48,346 bases of DNA from JAEYFP01 sp964579795 (GCA_964579795.1 CAZOHM010000020.1:1-48346), one strand, 5' to 3'; positions 23,545-33,929 are shown, counted from the stretch's first letter. Made by a program: numbers and translations. The notes: a model not told the origin generated them from the sequence alone.

Positions 23545-25656
23545 CTATATCAATACATTGGCATCAAGAATCAATGCGACTTCACCATCGCCAAGAATCG
23601 TTGCGCCACTAATCAAACGGCTTGAACTGTTAATATATTTACCAAGTGACTTGATAACAATTTCCTGCTGTCCAATCAATTCGTCAACAACCAGACCCGC
23701 AAGAGCATCTGCCTTCTTTACAATGACAACAACCATACTTTCCGAAGGGTTCTTAGTAGACTCCACACCAAGTATCGAATGAAGACGAACAAGTGGTATT
23801 ACACTTCCACGCAGATTAATTACTTCTCTGGCCTCAACATACTTCACATCCTCTTCAGCAATATCTTCTATTGTCTGTATGGAGCCTAGAGAAATTGCAT
23901 ACTTTTCTCCACCAACAACAACCATCAAAGCTTGAATGATTGCAAGGGTAAGCGGAAGTCTTATAGAAAATGTAGATCCAACACCAAGCTTTGTCTTTAC
24001 ACTGACATCTCCACCAAGAGCTTCAATTTTCGATTTAACAACATCAAGACCAACTCCTCGTCCTGAAACATCAGAAACAACTTTGGCAGTAGAAAAGCTT
24101 GGAAGGAACAATAAATCAATAATATCTTTATCTGACATATTCTCTGCCTGTTCAGCAGATATTGTTCCACGTTCTATTGCTTTCTTCTTAACACCTTCTA
24201 CATCAATTCCATTACCATCATCGCGAACTTCAATTACAACATTATTACCATCCTGATATGCATCAAGGAAAATAGAACCAACTTCCTCTTTGCCACGAGC
24301 ACGTCTGACATCATTAGCTTCCAACCCATGATCCGCTGAATTTCTCAACAAATGCATAAGAGGATCACCAATTTCATCAACAACTGTACGATCAAGCTCT
24401 GTTTCCTCACCGGACATGAATAATTCCATCTTCTTGTTCAGTTTTTTAGATAAATCACGAATCATTCTTGGGAACTTATTCACAACGCTCTCAATAGGAA
24501 CCATTCTTACTTTCATCACAGACTCGTGAAGATTTGTCGTAACGCTCTCAAGATATTCAATCTGTTCATTAAAATTAGCATTTACGCCGTCTCCTGTACT
24601 AAAAGAGACAAGACTGTTCTTGGCAATAATCAACTCACTGACAAGATTCATCAGAATATCCAATTTTTCAATATCAACTCTGACCGTTCTGTTTACTACA
24701 GGTTTTCCTGTAGTTGCCTTCTTTGCAGCACCCTGAGTAGCGGGTGGTGTTGATTTGCTCTCTTCAGTTTTTGCTTTCTTTGTTGCTTCTTTTGCTGCCT
24801 CTGCTGCAGCTTCTACAGCATCAGCTGCATCCTCATCCAAAGCAACCAGTTTAGGATCATCTGCCATTATTTCTTTTCCTACAGCTCTATCAATTTCGGA
24901 AACCCCCATAATTGCAGTCTTAACACCATCAAATGATTCAGCTGTTATTATAAATATACTGAACTCATATTCAAATTTTTCGTCCTCAATATCCTGTACC
25001 GTTGGCTTGGAAACAATTATTTCTCCAATTTCCTCAAGGGCCTTAAATACAAGAAATGCACGTGCTGCCTTTAATATACAGGTCTCCTGAACAAACACAG
25101 TAACACCATAAACATGCAATCCCTTACCGATAGCTTCACGCATAACATGTTTTTCTGGCTCATGCAATATAACATCACACCATTTATTATCTCCTGACGT
25201 AGAAGCTGTTTCTGTTTCCACGACTGCCTTTTCAGGTTCTTTCTTAGGCTCTGGAGCTTTTCCTCCATTTAGACCCTCTTCAAGAATAGCCTGTAATGCC
25301 TTGATAATAGGTTCATTATCATTTGTTCCTTCATCCTGTGTTTCCTGAATTTGATTTTTGTACGCTTCCAAAGCATCCAAAGCCTGAAAAAGGACATCAA
25401 TCAAATGACCATTTACCTTCATTTTTCCATTACGTACTTCTGAAAAAACATTTTCCATATCATGTGTTAATGTCTGCATTCTTTTATAGCCCATCGTGCC
25501 TGCCATACCTTTTAAAGAATGTGCTGCACGAAAAATTTCATTAATTGTATCTTCATTTTCCGGCTCATTCTCCAAAATCATCAGCTGATCACTCAGACTC
25601 TGTAAATGCTCATTCGTTTCATCAAGAAAAATTTCCAAATATTGGCTTACGTCCAT
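23545..25656 (-). CDS. cheA: Chemotaxis histidine kinase CheA
   Basis: 703 aa. Domains in order: HPt/P1 with the phosphorylated His46 in AAHSLKGMAGTMG; a P2 region that binds CheY (about 155-260); an Ala/Lys/Glu-rich linker (about 280-325); P3 dimerisation (about 330-400); the ATP-binding P4 with HLLRNSADHGLE, DDGNGID and GRGVGLDVV; and the CheW-like P5 (about 570-703). It autophosphorylates on the His and passes phosphate to CheY and CheB. 4 bp after cheB. Confidence 0.97.
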   Translation of the reverse strand: MDVSQYLEIFLDETNEHLQSLSDQLMILENEPENEDTINEIFRAAHSLKGMAGTMGYKRMQTLTHDMENVFSEVRNGKMKVNGHLIDVLFQALDALEAYKNQIQETQDEGTNDNEPIIKALQAILEEGLNGGKAPEPKKEPEKAVVETETASTSGDNKWCDVILHEPEKHVMREAIGKGLHVYGVTVFVQETCILKAARAFLVFKALEEIGEIIVSKPTVQDIEDEKFEYEFSIFIITAESFDGVKTAIMGVSEIDRAVGKEIMADDPKLVALDEDAADAVEAAAEAAKEATKKAKTEESKSTPPATQGAAKKATTGKPVVNRTVRVDIEKLDILMNLVSELIIAKNSLVSFSTGDGVNANFNEQIEYLESVTTNLHESVMKVRMVPIESVVNKFPRMIRDLSKKLNKKMELFMSGEETELDRTVVDEIGDPLMHLLRNSADHGLEANDVRRARGKEEVGSIFLDAYQDGNNVVIEVRDDGNGIDVEGVKKKAIERGTISAEQAENMSDKDIIDLLFLPSFSTAKVVSDVSGRGVGLDVVKSKIEALGGDVSVKTKLGVGSTFSIRLPLTLAIIQALMVVVGGEKYAISLGSIQTIEDIAEEDVKYVEAREVINLRGSVIPLVRLHSILGVESTKNPSESMVVVIVKKADALAGLVVDELIGQQEIVIKSLGKYINSSSRLISGATILGDGEVALILDANVLI

Positions 25657-25660
25657 ATCA

Positions 25661-26803
25661 TTATACCCCCACGTTCTTCATAATGTAATCCGCAACCTTT
25701 TCCAGCGGAACAACTTCATTGACAAGTCCGGACATTGCTATGCTTTTTGGCATTCCATACACGGTACAGGTCATTTCATCCTGTGCAATCACATGTATCT
25801 TTTTCTTTTTTTCAAGTGCGGTAATTCCTGCCGTACCGTCGCTTCCCATTCCTGTCAAAACTACGCAGATCACTTCATCGTATGTTGTATCGCAAAGAGA
25901 CTCGAACATATAATTTGCACACGGCTTTACACCTTCTCGAGACGGTTCATCTGTACACTTTACGAAATACCCTGTCTCTTTTTTTTCGACCTTCAGATGG
26001 TTTCCACCAGGAGCAACATAAACATGTCCATTCTTAATTGGCTCTCCGGGCTTTGCTTCTGTCACCTCTACCTCGCTCAGTTCGTTTAAACGTTCTGCCA
26101 ATGATTGTGTAAAGCCCTTTGGCATGTGCTGAACAAGTAAAATCGGTGCCTTAATATCTTTTGAAAGTCTCGGAATCACATCCTGCAAAGCTTTCGGGCC
26201 ACCAGTAGAACTGGCTATTGCAACTATTTTATGTCCCCTAACCGGTACACTTGGTCTATAGACTGTTTTTTCAGCTGCTTCGGACTTTGCAGACGTCATA
26301 CCAACCTGCGTATGAAAATTCACATCATACCTTGTAGTAAAGGTTGGCTTTTTTTCATCATGCAGCTGTTTATCAGCTACATGAACCGTCCTTGTCACTG
26401 AACCTGCATTTGCTACGATATCCAGCAGTTGCAGAAAACGGTCTCTAAACCCGCTCAATCTGGCATTTGCAACATTTTCTGGTTTTTTGATAAAGTCAAT
26501 TGCGCCAAGTTCCAATGCTGTTAATGTTTCTTTGGCACCCTCTGCTGTCGTTGTGCTGGCCATTAATACATTTGCATGTACTTTACTTGCCTGCATTTCT
26601 CTCAGCATTTCAAGTCCTGTCATTCTTGGCATATATACATCCAGAACAACTGCATCATATGACCTGGATACAATCAGCTTAAATCCTTCCACACCATCTT
26701 TTGCCATATCAACAACTTCGAATCTGTCATCTGAGTTAATTATATCACACAGCACCCTTCTCATGAGTGCAGAGTCATCAACGATCAATATTTTTTTCTT
26801 CAT
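25661..26803 (-). CDS. cheB: Chemotaxis methylesterase/deamidase CheB
   Basis: 380 aa. Receiver domain (1-120) with acidic pair DD and phosphorylated D55 in VLDVYMPRMTG; a linker (about 125-190); the esterase domain with catalytic Ser199 in IASSTGGPK, His226 in VQHMPKG and Asp322 in TGMGSDGT. Removes receptor methyl groups added by CheR. No cheR is in the window, so it must be elsewhere if present. 4 bp after the PilZ gene. Confidence 0.96.
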   Translation of the reverse strand: MKKKILIVDDSALMRRVLCDIINSDDRFEVVDMAKDGVEGFKLIVSRSYDAVVLDVYMPRMTGLEMLREMQASKVHANVLMASTTTAEGAKETLTALELGAIDFIKKPENVANARLSGFRDRFLQLLDIVANAGSVTRTVHVADKQLHDEKKPTFTTRYDVNFHTQVGMTSAKSEAAEKTVYRPSVPVRGHKIVAIASSTGGPKALQDVIPRLSKDIKAPILLVQHMPKGFTQSLAERLNELSEVEVTEAKPGEPIKNGHVYVAPGGNHLKVEKKETGYFVKCTDEPSREGVKPCANYMFESLCDTTYDEVICVVLTGMGSDGTAGITALEKKKKIHVIAQDEMTCTVYGMPKSIAMSGLVNEVVPLEKVADYIMKNVGV

Positions 26804-26807
26804 TTAA

Positions 26808-27530
26808 TCAGCCCTTTTCTCTACGGCGAATTTTTCTCTCTTCTTCAAAGATATACTTGATAATGCTTTCTCTGTCATCATTCATTATATTTACGAATTG
26901 AATTCTATGCTCATATTCATCGTCTCTGTTCTCCAGACGCTCTGAAAGCAAAACTTTACCAACTAACTTATATTCAGTCAGCTTTCCATTGACATATAAA
27001 GAAAAAACAAACATGATGCTTGAATTCTTAGCATATCTCGTTCTGGAAATAAAACGTGCACCTCCACCACTGATATCAACCATAATACCATCATTAAACG
27101 TAATATCTGTATCGAGGAAACGCACCCTCTCACTCAAGCTACTGACATCACCATCAGTTATTTCTCTGCATTTCATATCGAGTACACAATTTAACCTATA
27201 ATATTCTCGACGCTGATAACGCATGATATCAGTGGTAAGCTCCATTAACAAAATAAACAGGTTGTCTGTTTTATATCGATCTATAACTCTTGCCAGACAC
27301 TGATACAATCCACTTTTTGTATAAAAACAGAGATTATACTCTCCATCAACAGGAAGCAGAATAACTTTCCCCTGTTCCATTGGCATTGCAATCTTAACCT
27401 GATCTTCAGATACAATATCATACAGAACACTACGATAATTCTTTCTTTCCTGAGAAACTCCTTCATCATTCAGTCCCTCAATTGTCTCCAGTTCCAATTT
27501 ATCTCCCACATTTACAAATTTTGATAACAT
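26808..27530 (-). CDS. PilZ-domain flagellar brake-like protein (YcgR type)
   Basis: 240 aa. N-terminal YcgR-like beta-barrel (about 1-100), then a PilZ domain (about 105-230) with the cyclic-di-GMP motif RREYYR (RxxxR, R108/R112) and DISGGG (DxSxxG, D152 onward). So c-di-GMP binding is expected. Related proteins (YcgR, YpfA/DgrA) slow or stop flagellar rotation by acting on motor parts. It is encoded between flhG and cheB, inside the operon that makes its probable target. Confidence 0.92.
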   Translation of the reverse strand: MLSKFVNVGDKLELETIEGLNDEGVSQERKNYRSVLYDIVSEDQVKIAMPMEQGKVILLPVDGEYNLCFYTKSGLYQCLARVIDRYKTDNLFILLMELTTDIMRYQRREYYRLNCVLDMKCREITDGDVSSLSERVRFLDTDITFNDGIMVDISGGGARFISRTRYAKNSSIMFVFSLYVNGKLTEYKLVGKVLLSERLENRDDEYEHRIQFVNIMNDDRESIIKYIFEEERKIRRREKG

Positions 27531-27566
27531 ATACCCACTCCTTATTTTGAAATTTGTCTGTACATT

Positions 27567-28451
27567 TTACTCGAATATTTTTCCATGAACAATATTAGCG
27601 AAAAATCCGGCCATTCCACGTTTTCTCATTACCTGATCCGTGTTATTGTTCATTAATTTCAGTGCAATATCTTCAAACGCCTGTGCCGACTTTGCATTCG
27701 GATTTTGAATGGAAATAGGCATCTGCTGCATGACTGCTTTCATAAGCTGTGAATCCTGTGGAACTGCCCCAATAAATGATATTGGAATTTTAAGATATCT
27801 GCTGACAACTGCATTTAATTTGCTAAACAGAAGACGTCCTTCATCTATGCTGTCAACTTTATTTGTGATTACTTTAATTTGTGTCATTTCACGATTAAAC
27901 CGTTCATGCCGGTTTAATGCTTTTAACAATGAATAGGAATCGGTAATTGATGTTGGCTCTGGCGTAGTCACAAGCAATACTTCCCCACTTGCAACAAGAA
28001 ATTCAATCACCGCATCCGATATTCCAGCTCCCGTATCAATAATAATCACATCTGCAAGACTGTCCAGTTCTGTCAGATTTTGTATCAGATAGTTTATATA
28101 ATCCTTACCCAAGTTAGATAATCCCGCTATTCCTGAGCCTCCTGAAATAAACCCGATATCCATTGGTCCCATTGTAATAATATCTTTAATATTTTTCCCC
28201 TGATAGATAAGGTCACTCAGGTTATTCTTCGGTACAGCACCAAACATGACTTCAATATTCGCCAAGCCAAAATCTGCATCAAAAATGATAACACGCTGTC
28301 CTCTTTTTCGCATTTGCACTGCAAGATTTATGGAAACATTTGATTTTCCCACTCCGCCTTTGCCGCTCGTGACAGTAATAACACGGGCTGCTGGTCGCTG
28401 AATCTGAGCACTTTTTTTAATAATATTTCTTAACTGTTCAGCCTGATCCAT
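27567..28451 (-). CDS. flhG: Flagellum number regulator FlhG (MinD-like ATPase)
   Basis: 294 aa. Begins MDQAEQLRNIIKK, the DQAxxLR motif that stimulates FlhF GTPase. Then the deviant Walker A TSGKGGVGKSN (29-37), a Walker B-like FDADFGLANIE and DTGAGISDAV. A C-terminal amphipathic membrane helix (around GMAGFFANIV) is likely. It sets flagellar number and position with FlhF and binds C-ring parts. 2 bp after flhF. Confidence 0.95.
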   Translation of the reverse strand: MDQAEQLRNIIKKSAQIQRPAARVITVTSGKGGVGKSNVSINLAVQMRKRGQRVIIFDADFGLANIEVMFGAVPKNNLSDLIYQGKNIKDIITMGPMDIGFISGGSGIAGLSNLGKDYINYLIQNLTELDSLADVIIIDTGAGISDAVIEFLVASGEVLLVTTPEPTSITDSYSLLKALNRHERFNREMTQIKVITNKVDSIDEGRLLFSKLNAVVSRYLKIPISFIGAVPQDSQLMKAVMQQMPISIQNPNAKSAQAFEDIALKLMNNNTDQVMRKRGMAGFFANIVHGKIFE

Positions 28452-28453
28452 AG

Positions 28454-29617
28454 TTATTTGCCTCCTAACAACTGCTTTACGGTACTCTGTGGACTAAATT
28501 GCTCAATATCATCTGGAACATTCTGTCCACATGTAACATAAGACATGTCTGCACCGGTATGCATTTTTAGATTGAACAGATTACCAAGTGTCGTTGTTTC
28601 ATCCAGCTTTGTAAAAATCAGCTTATAACCTATTAACGAGGAATAGGCATCTGTAATACTAATCAGATCCCTGTACTTCGTAGTTGCACTGACAACCAGA
28701 TATATTTCCTTCTCGATTTTTTCATCCACTGCATTGATAAATTGATTCATACTGTCTTTCTGTGTCTCATTACTATGCGAATGTCCCGCAGTATCAATCA
28801 AAATATAGTCATAAGATGCAAAATCTTTCATTGCTGCAGTAACTTCATCTGCAGAATAGATTACACGAAACGGAGCATCTAATATACTTGCATATGTACG
28901 AAGCTGCTCAGCTGCTGCTATTCGATAAGTATCTGTCGTCAACAGGGCAACTTTCTTTTTATCGTTCACATTCAGACGTGATGCAATTTTTGCAATCGTT
29001 GTTGTCTTTCCAACACCAGTCGGTCCAATAAAAAAAATCACCTTTGCACCTTTCTTGGCGGCTGATATCATCTTTGGCTGTCCAAATTTTAAAATCATTT
29101 TCTGATAGATGTTTCCAAGAATAAAATCAATAGAAGCATTTGGTTTTTGAATCTTTTCCATCTCATCGATTAGTTCATTGGCATATTTTTCAGAAACCTC
29201 ATTTTCAATCATCGTATTATAAATCAATTTTAAGAAAGCAACATTCTTATCTTCATCTTCCTTGAAATCCTCGCCCTCTTCTTCTTTGCTAAGTTGTTTT
29301 TCAATCAGTGAATGCAGACTTTCCAGTTTCTCTTCCAGAACCTTTTCTGTCCTGTTATCTTCTAGAAGACTGCGCTTCTCCTTTGCTCCAAGCTCCGGAA
29401 TAATTGATGGATTAATCTGAGCAACCTTCGGTACTGTTTTATCAGGTTTCTCTTCTAAAGCAGCTGTCACTTCAACAAGAGGTTTTTTCATAAAAAACAA
29501 AAACCCTCTTTTTTTCATGTTTTTCACGTTCATAATTACCACGCTCTGACCAAGTTCCTTCTTTGCCGCTATAACAGCTTCCTCTTCTGTTTTTCCTTGA
29601 AATTTTTTGATTATCAT
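28454..29617 (-). CDS. flhF: Flagellar SRP-like GTPase FlhF
   Basis: 387 aa. Basic N-terminal B domain with an extended linker (to about 150), then the SRP-type NG GTPase. G1 is FIGPTGVGKTTTIAK (198-206), G2/3 include LLTTDTYRIAA and IDTAGHSHSN, later KLDETTTLG. FlhF marks the site of new flagella. The G3 reads DTAGH where most FlhF have DTAGR, a small change. Its ATG shares a base with the flhA stop (TAATG). Confidence 0.94.
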   Translation of the reverse strand: MIIKKFQGKTEEEAVIAAKKELGQSVVIMNVKNMKKRGFLFFMKKPLVEVTAALEEKPDKTVPKVAQINPSIIPELGAKEKRSLLEDNRTEKVLEEKLESLHSLIEKQLSKEEEGEDFKEDEDKNVAFLKLIYNTMIENEVSEKYANELIDEMEKIQKPNASIDFILGNIYQKMILKFGQPKMISAAKKGAKVIFFIGPTGVGKTTTIAKIASRLNVNDKKKVALLTTDTYRIAAAEQLRTYASILDAPFRVIYSADEVTAAMKDFASYDYILIDTAGHSHSNETQKDSMNQFINAVDEKIEKEIYLVVSATTKYRDLISITDAYSSLIGYKLIFTKLDETTTLGNLFNLKMHTGADMSYVTCGQNVPDDIEQFSPQSTVKQLLGGK

Positions 29618-31656
29618 TACGCTGTCACCATCCCTACAGATTGTAATTCAACATTATTATCAACCTCATTATACGATACAACAATCAAATCTTTGAAATA
29701 GTCCTCTGTCAATTTTTTAAAATACATTCGAACAATTGGAGAAGTAATAATAATTGGACTCTTTCCAAGGTTTTCAAGCTTTGCGATTTCTGTCTCAACA
29801 GACTTGATAATTGATTTCGTTCTGTCAGGATCAATTGTCAAATATGCACCTTGTTCCGTCTGTTTCACGCTTCCCATAACTTCCTGTTCAATCTTTGGAT
29901 CAAGCGTCACAACACTTGTAGACTCATTTGCAGGGAAGTATTTAGCAGAAATTGCTCTCTTCAAGCTTTGTCTTACATATTCTGTTAAAACATCTGTGTC
30001 TCTTGTCACTGCTGCATGATCGGCAAGTGTTTCGAAAATGGTCAGCAAATCTCTAATGGAAATACCTTCACGTAAAAGATTTTGCAATACCTTTTGAATC
30101 TCACCAAGTCCAAGAAGCTTCGGTGTAAGTTCTTCCACAAGTGACGGATTTGATTCTTTAATATTATTGACAAGATTTTGTACATCCTGCCTTGTCAGCA
30201 ATTCAGCTATATGCTGTCTGATAATTTCTGTCAGATGTGTAGCAATAATGGATGGCGGATCAACAACCGTATATCCGAGACTTTCTGCTCTTTCACGCTG
30301 TGTTTCTGTAATCCAGATTGCCGGCAAATGGAACGAAGGTTCAAAAGTAGGGATGCCGGAAATTTCTTCCTCAACAAATCCCGGATTCATCGCCATATAA
30401 TGGTCAAAAAGAATTTCTCCCTCGCTAATCTGTATTCCTTTAATCTTAATAATATATTGATTTGGATTGAGCTGAATATTGTCTCTTAATCGAATAATCG
30501 GAACAACCGTACCAAGTTCAAGTGCAACCTGACGACGTATCATAACAACACGATCCAGTAAATCACCACCCTGATTCACATCGGCCAATGGGATAATTCC
30601 ATAACCAAATTCGAGTTCGATTGGGTCAACCTGCAGAAGTGAAACAACATTTTCCGGCTTTCTGATTTCCTCGGCGGCTGTCTCATCCGTATCAACCTCT
30701 TTCTCAATTTGGTCAACCTCAAGCGTATTGGCAATCACTCTTCCAGTAATAATAAAAGCAATACCTAAAACAAGAAACAGAATTGTATTCAATGGTGTAG
30801 CAATCCCCAAAAAACAAATTGTTCCGCCCACAAAATACAAAACCTTCGGCACACCAAACAACTGTCTGACAAGTACAGATCCAAAATCAGCTTCCTTAGA
30901 TCCTTTTGTAACAAGAATACCTGTTGCAAGTGAAATCAACAGCGACGGAATCTGGCTGACAAGTCCATCACCAATTGTCAAAATTGTATACTTCTGAAGA
31001 GCGCCACTGATATCAAGCCCCTGCCTGGTCATTCCCATTGCAATACCACCAATGATATTAACCGCAGTAATAATCAGTCCTGCTGTTGCATCTCCCTTTA
31101 CATACTTAACAGCACCATCCATAGAACCAAAAAAACTGGATTCCTGCTGGATTTTATCACGTGCATGCTTTGCCTCTGCATCTGTAATAGCGCCTGTATT
31201 CAAGTCAGCATCAATAGCCATCTGTTTACCGGGCATTGCATCCAAAGTAAACCTTGCAGTCACCTCAGCAACACGCTCTGAACCTTTATTAATAACCATG
31301 AACTGAATGATAATCAAAATAACAAAAATTATAGAACCTATTATCAAATCACCGCCACCAACGAAATTACCAAATGTCTCTACAACATTACCTGGTGAAC
31401 CCGTTGATAAAATCAGTCTTGTCGAAGACACGTTCAGTGATATTCTGAAAATAGTAGTAAACAGCAAAAGTGTTGGAAACAGCGACATTTCCAATACTTC
31501 CTTTGCAAACATACAATTAAACAAAACAGCAAATGCAACCGCCATATTAATTGCCAAACAAACATCCAATACATATGATGGAATAGGCACAATCAAAAAC
31601 ACAACTGCACATAGCAAATATAAAGCAACGCCTAAATCAGCTTTTTTAAATTTCAT
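29617..31656 (-). CDS. flhA: Flagellar type III export gate protein FlhA
   Basis: 679 aa, typical length. Eight membrane helices in the first half, with the FHIPEP-family core FAVLFNCMFAKEVLEMSLFPTLLL and the conserved cytoplasmic loop TARFTLDAMPGKQMAIDADLNTG. The C-terminal half is the cytosolic nonamer-forming domain (from about 330). It drives export with the proton motive force. 35 bp after flhB. Confidence 0.97.
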   Translation of the reverse strand: MKFKKADLGVALYLLCAVVFLIVPIPSYVLDVCLAINMAVAFAVLFNCMFAKEVLEMSLFPTLLLFTTIFRISLNVSSTRLILSTGSPGNVVETFGNFVGGGDLIIGSIIFVILIIIQFMVINKGSERVAEVTARFTLDAMPGKQMAIDADLNTGAITDAEAKHARDKIQQESSFFGSMDGAVKYVKGDATAGLIITAVNIIGGIAMGMTRQGLDISGALQKYTILTIGDGLVSQIPSLLISLATGILVTKGSKEADFGSVLVRQLFGVPKVLYFVGGTICFLGIATPLNTILFLVLGIAFIITGRVIANTLEVDQIEKEVDTDETAAEEIRKPENVVSLLQVDPIELEFGYGIIPLADVNQGGDLLDRVVMIRRQVALELGTVVPIIRLRDNIQLNPNQYIIKIKGIQISEGEILFDHYMAMNPGFVEEEISGIPTFEPSFHLPAIWITETQRERAESLGYTVVDPPSIIATHLTEIIRQHIAELLTRQDVQNLVNNIKESNPSLVEELTPKLLGLGEIQKVLQNLLREGISIRDLLTIFETLADHAAVTRDTDVLTEYVRQSLKRAISAKYFPANESTSVVTLDPKIEQEVMGSVKQTEQGAYLTIDPDRTKSIIKSVETEIAKLENLGKSPIIITSPIVRMYFKKLTEDYFKDLIVVSYNEVDNNVELQSVGMVTA

Positions 31657-31691
31657 GCTGCTATTCCTCCCATTTCTCTCAAATATATGTA

Positions 31692-32819
31692 TTAAGCACG
31701 TTGCTTGTTATTATAAATCACAGCAAGTATTTCCGCAACAGCCTGATACAGTTCCGGTGGTATCTGTGCACCGAGTTCTACATTATAATATAGCATTCTT
31801 GCAAGCGGTTTGTTCTCAACAATTTCAATATTATGAGTACGTGCTTCCTCTTTGATTTTAGCTGCCAGAAAATCCTCTCCCTTTGCCAGAACATAAGGAG
31901 CCTCTGCGACTTCCGGCTCATATTTAATAGCGACAGCAAAATGCGTCGGATTTGTAATAACCACATCCGCCTGAGGTACAGACTGCATCATACGTCTTCT
32001 GGACGCTTCCTGCATTCTCTGCCTTTGTTTACCCTTAATCTTAGGATCTCCTTCAGCATTTTTCCACTCATCCTTGATTTCCTGCTTTGTCATTTTCATA
32101 TCTTCACTAAATTTCCACTTTTGATATAAATAATCCGCGCAGCCAAGAACAAGTAAAAAAGCACTGATTTTCATTCCCAAATCAATTGCCACATTACCAA
32201 AAAGCTTAATAGCACTAATTAAGGTCATATCATACAACAAAAAAAGAGATTTCATGGAATCCTTTAATGTCGAATACGCTAAATACCAAAGCATAACGAG
32301 CTTAATAGCTGATTTCAGCAGTTCAACGAGCTTGTCCTTAGAAAATATTTTCTTAAAGCCCTTTATTGGATTCAGCTTTGATCCTTTAGGTCGAAGCGGC
32401 TTGGTCGTCGGTCTCCACTTAACCTGCGCTACATCAATCACAAATGCAGAAATCACTCCAAGAAGTAATACCGGTATCATAATCTGTAGTACTCTAAGTA
32501 ACATCTGTGAAATTAGAGTTGTGAAAACCTTTGGAACCACTTGTCCATCAACCATTTTAATCAATTCAGGAATTTTGTTATAAACAAAGCTGAAATTCTC
32601 CATGAATTGATAACCCATACTGCTTGACCAGTACTTTAATACTACAAAAAGGATAAGCAGCCCTACTGCATTTTCCAATTCCTTACTTTTGGCTACCTGT
32701 CCCTCTTCTCTTGCGTCCTTCAGCTTTTTTTCGGTAGCCGGCTCAGTTTTTTCGCCGCCTGGACCTTCTTTTGCGAATTTCTGCAAATCATATTGTACTA
32801 GATATTTTTTTAACTGCAT
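31692..32819 (-). CDS. flhB: Flagellar export switch protein FlhB
   Basis: 375 aa. Four membrane helices then a cytoplasmic domain with the autocleavage motif NPTH at 290-293. Cleavage between Asn and Pro switches export from hook to filament substrates, acting with FliK. The N-terminal FAKEGPGGEKTEPATEKKLKDAREEGQ is the family signature. 12 bp after fliR. Confidence 0.96.
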   Translation of the reverse strand: MQLKKYLVQYDLQKFAKEGPGGEKTEPATEKKLKDAREEGQVAKSKELENAVGLLILFVVLKYWSSSMGYQFMENFSFVYNKIPELIKMVDGQVVPKVFTTLISQMLLRVLQIMIPVLLLGVISAFVIDVAQVKWRPTTKPLRPKGSKLNPIKGFKKIFSKDKLVELLKSAIKLVMLWYLAYSTLKDSMKSLFLLYDMTLISAIKLFGNVAIDLGMKISAFLLVLGCADYLYQKWKFSEDMKMTKQEIKDEWKNAEGDPKIKGKQRQRMQEASRRRMMQSVPQADVVITNPTHFAVAIKYEPEVAEAPYVLAKGEDFLAAKIKEEARTHNIEIVENKPLARMLYYNVELGAQIPPELYQAVAEILAVIYNNKQRA

Positions 32820-32831
32820 ATTATAGCTTCC

Positions 32832-33614
32832 CTAAGTCATACTTTCGACCATTGCCGTCATCATAATCTTCATTTCTTTGAAAATATACTCTGATGCACT
32901 CGGCAAAACACTAATTGTTAAAAAAAGTACTGTAAGTCCTACAAGAATCTTCAACTGAAGACCAACAGAAAACATATTAATCTGTGGCGCAGTCTTCGCA
33001 AGAATACCAAGAACTGCATTTAATATCATAATCGACGCAACAATTGGTAAACATAGTCTGAATGCAATCATGACATAGTCACCTAAAAATTGAATTGTTG
33101 TAGTCAAAATCTTATCTGATTGAAATCTGGCACCTCCAATTGGAATTAAGGTAAAGGTTTCAACAATCGCACGTAAAAAATAATGATGCATATCAGTAAT
33201 CATCATAATCAAAATTATAGAATACTGATAAATCGAGCCGGTAAAACCTGATACACTCTTAGATAGCGGATCCATCAACTGCATCATGGAAAGACCTATT
33301 TCCATATCTGAAATTTTTCCTGCAAACTGTACAATTGACAGGCAGATGTTGGCCCCCATTCCTAATAAAAGACCCGTCATTCCTTCCTTTAATACAAGTG
33401 CTGCATAACCAATAACACTATTGTACAGCGGCATTTCATGTGGAGTCAGAACCTGAAAAACAAGAAGTGAAACAAAAAAACTCAGCCCTGCCCTGACATT
33501 TCGCGGTGTATTATTCATAGAAAAAAAAGGAGCTACAAAAATAAAGCAACTCATTCTTGTAAAAATCAATAAAAAAAATTCTAAATCTTCATAGGTAAAT
33601 GTATAATCAATCAT
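32832..33614 (-). CDS. fliR: Flagellar export gate protein FliR
   Basis: 260 aa, about six hydrophobic helices over the length. FliR forms the export gate with FliP and FliQ. The order P-Q-R and the N-terminal EDLEFFLLIFTRMSCFIFVAPFFS are typical, as is AGLSFFVSLLVF. Starts 4 bp after fliQ. Confidence 0.94.
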   Translation of the reverse strand: MIDYTFTYEDLEFFLLIFTRMSCFIFVAPFFSMNNTPRNVRAGLSFFVSLLVFQVLTPHEMPLYNSVIGYAALVLKEGMTGLLLGMGANICLSIVQFAGKISDMEIGLSMMQLMDPLSKSVSGFTGSIYQYSIILIMMITDMHHYFLRAIVETFTLIPIGGARFQSDKILTTTIQFLGDYVMIAFRLCLPIVASIMILNAVLGILAKTAPQINMFSVGLQLKILVGLTVLFLTISVLPSASEYIFKEMKIMMTAMVESMT

Positions 33615-33618
33615 ATGT

Positions 33619-33888
33619 CTACCTTATATATCGAGAGAAATCTGACCAGAGATTGACTGTGTAGTTCACCATATTATTCAACATCCAATGCCCAATTATC
33701 ATCAACATGATAAACATGGAAATAATTTTGGGTACAAATGTAAGTGTCTGCTCCTGAATAGAAGTCACTGTTTGAAAAATACTAATGATTAGACCTACTA
33801 CAAGCGCAACAAGCAATAATGGTGCTGCCGTAGTTATTATTGTGTATAACGCATCTCTTACAATTTCTGTTACAGTATCTACAGTCAT
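33619..33888 (-). CDS. fliQ: Flagellar export gate protein FliQ
   Basis: 89 aa, two membrane helices forming a hairpin. Family signatures are APLLLVALVVGLIISIFQTVTSIQEQTLTFVPKI (given here as the stretch at about residues 20-52). Four copies sit in the FliPQR gate. 41 bp after fliP. The GAGAGG before the start is 12 bases away, so initiation may rely on coupling. Confidence 0.94.
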   Translation of the reverse strand: MTVDTVTEIVRDALYTIITTAAPLLLVALVVGLIISIFQTVTSIQEQTLTFVPKIISMFIMLMIIGHWMLNNMVNYTVNLWSDFSRYIR

Positions 33889-33929
33889 TAGGAGTCATTT
33901 CCTCTCTGTAAAGCATGTTCCGCTATTTA

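Noticed and set aside
30541..30600. GCCGAT on the minus strand, resembling a sigma-28 -10
   Set aside because: No TAAA at the 15-base spacing, and it lies inside flhA. The other two GCCGAT hits I saw, near 40832 and 44491, also lack the -35.
31307..31855. 182-aa plus-strand open frame
   Set aside because: Antisense to the flhA 5' and flhB 3' ends, which are both firmly supported.
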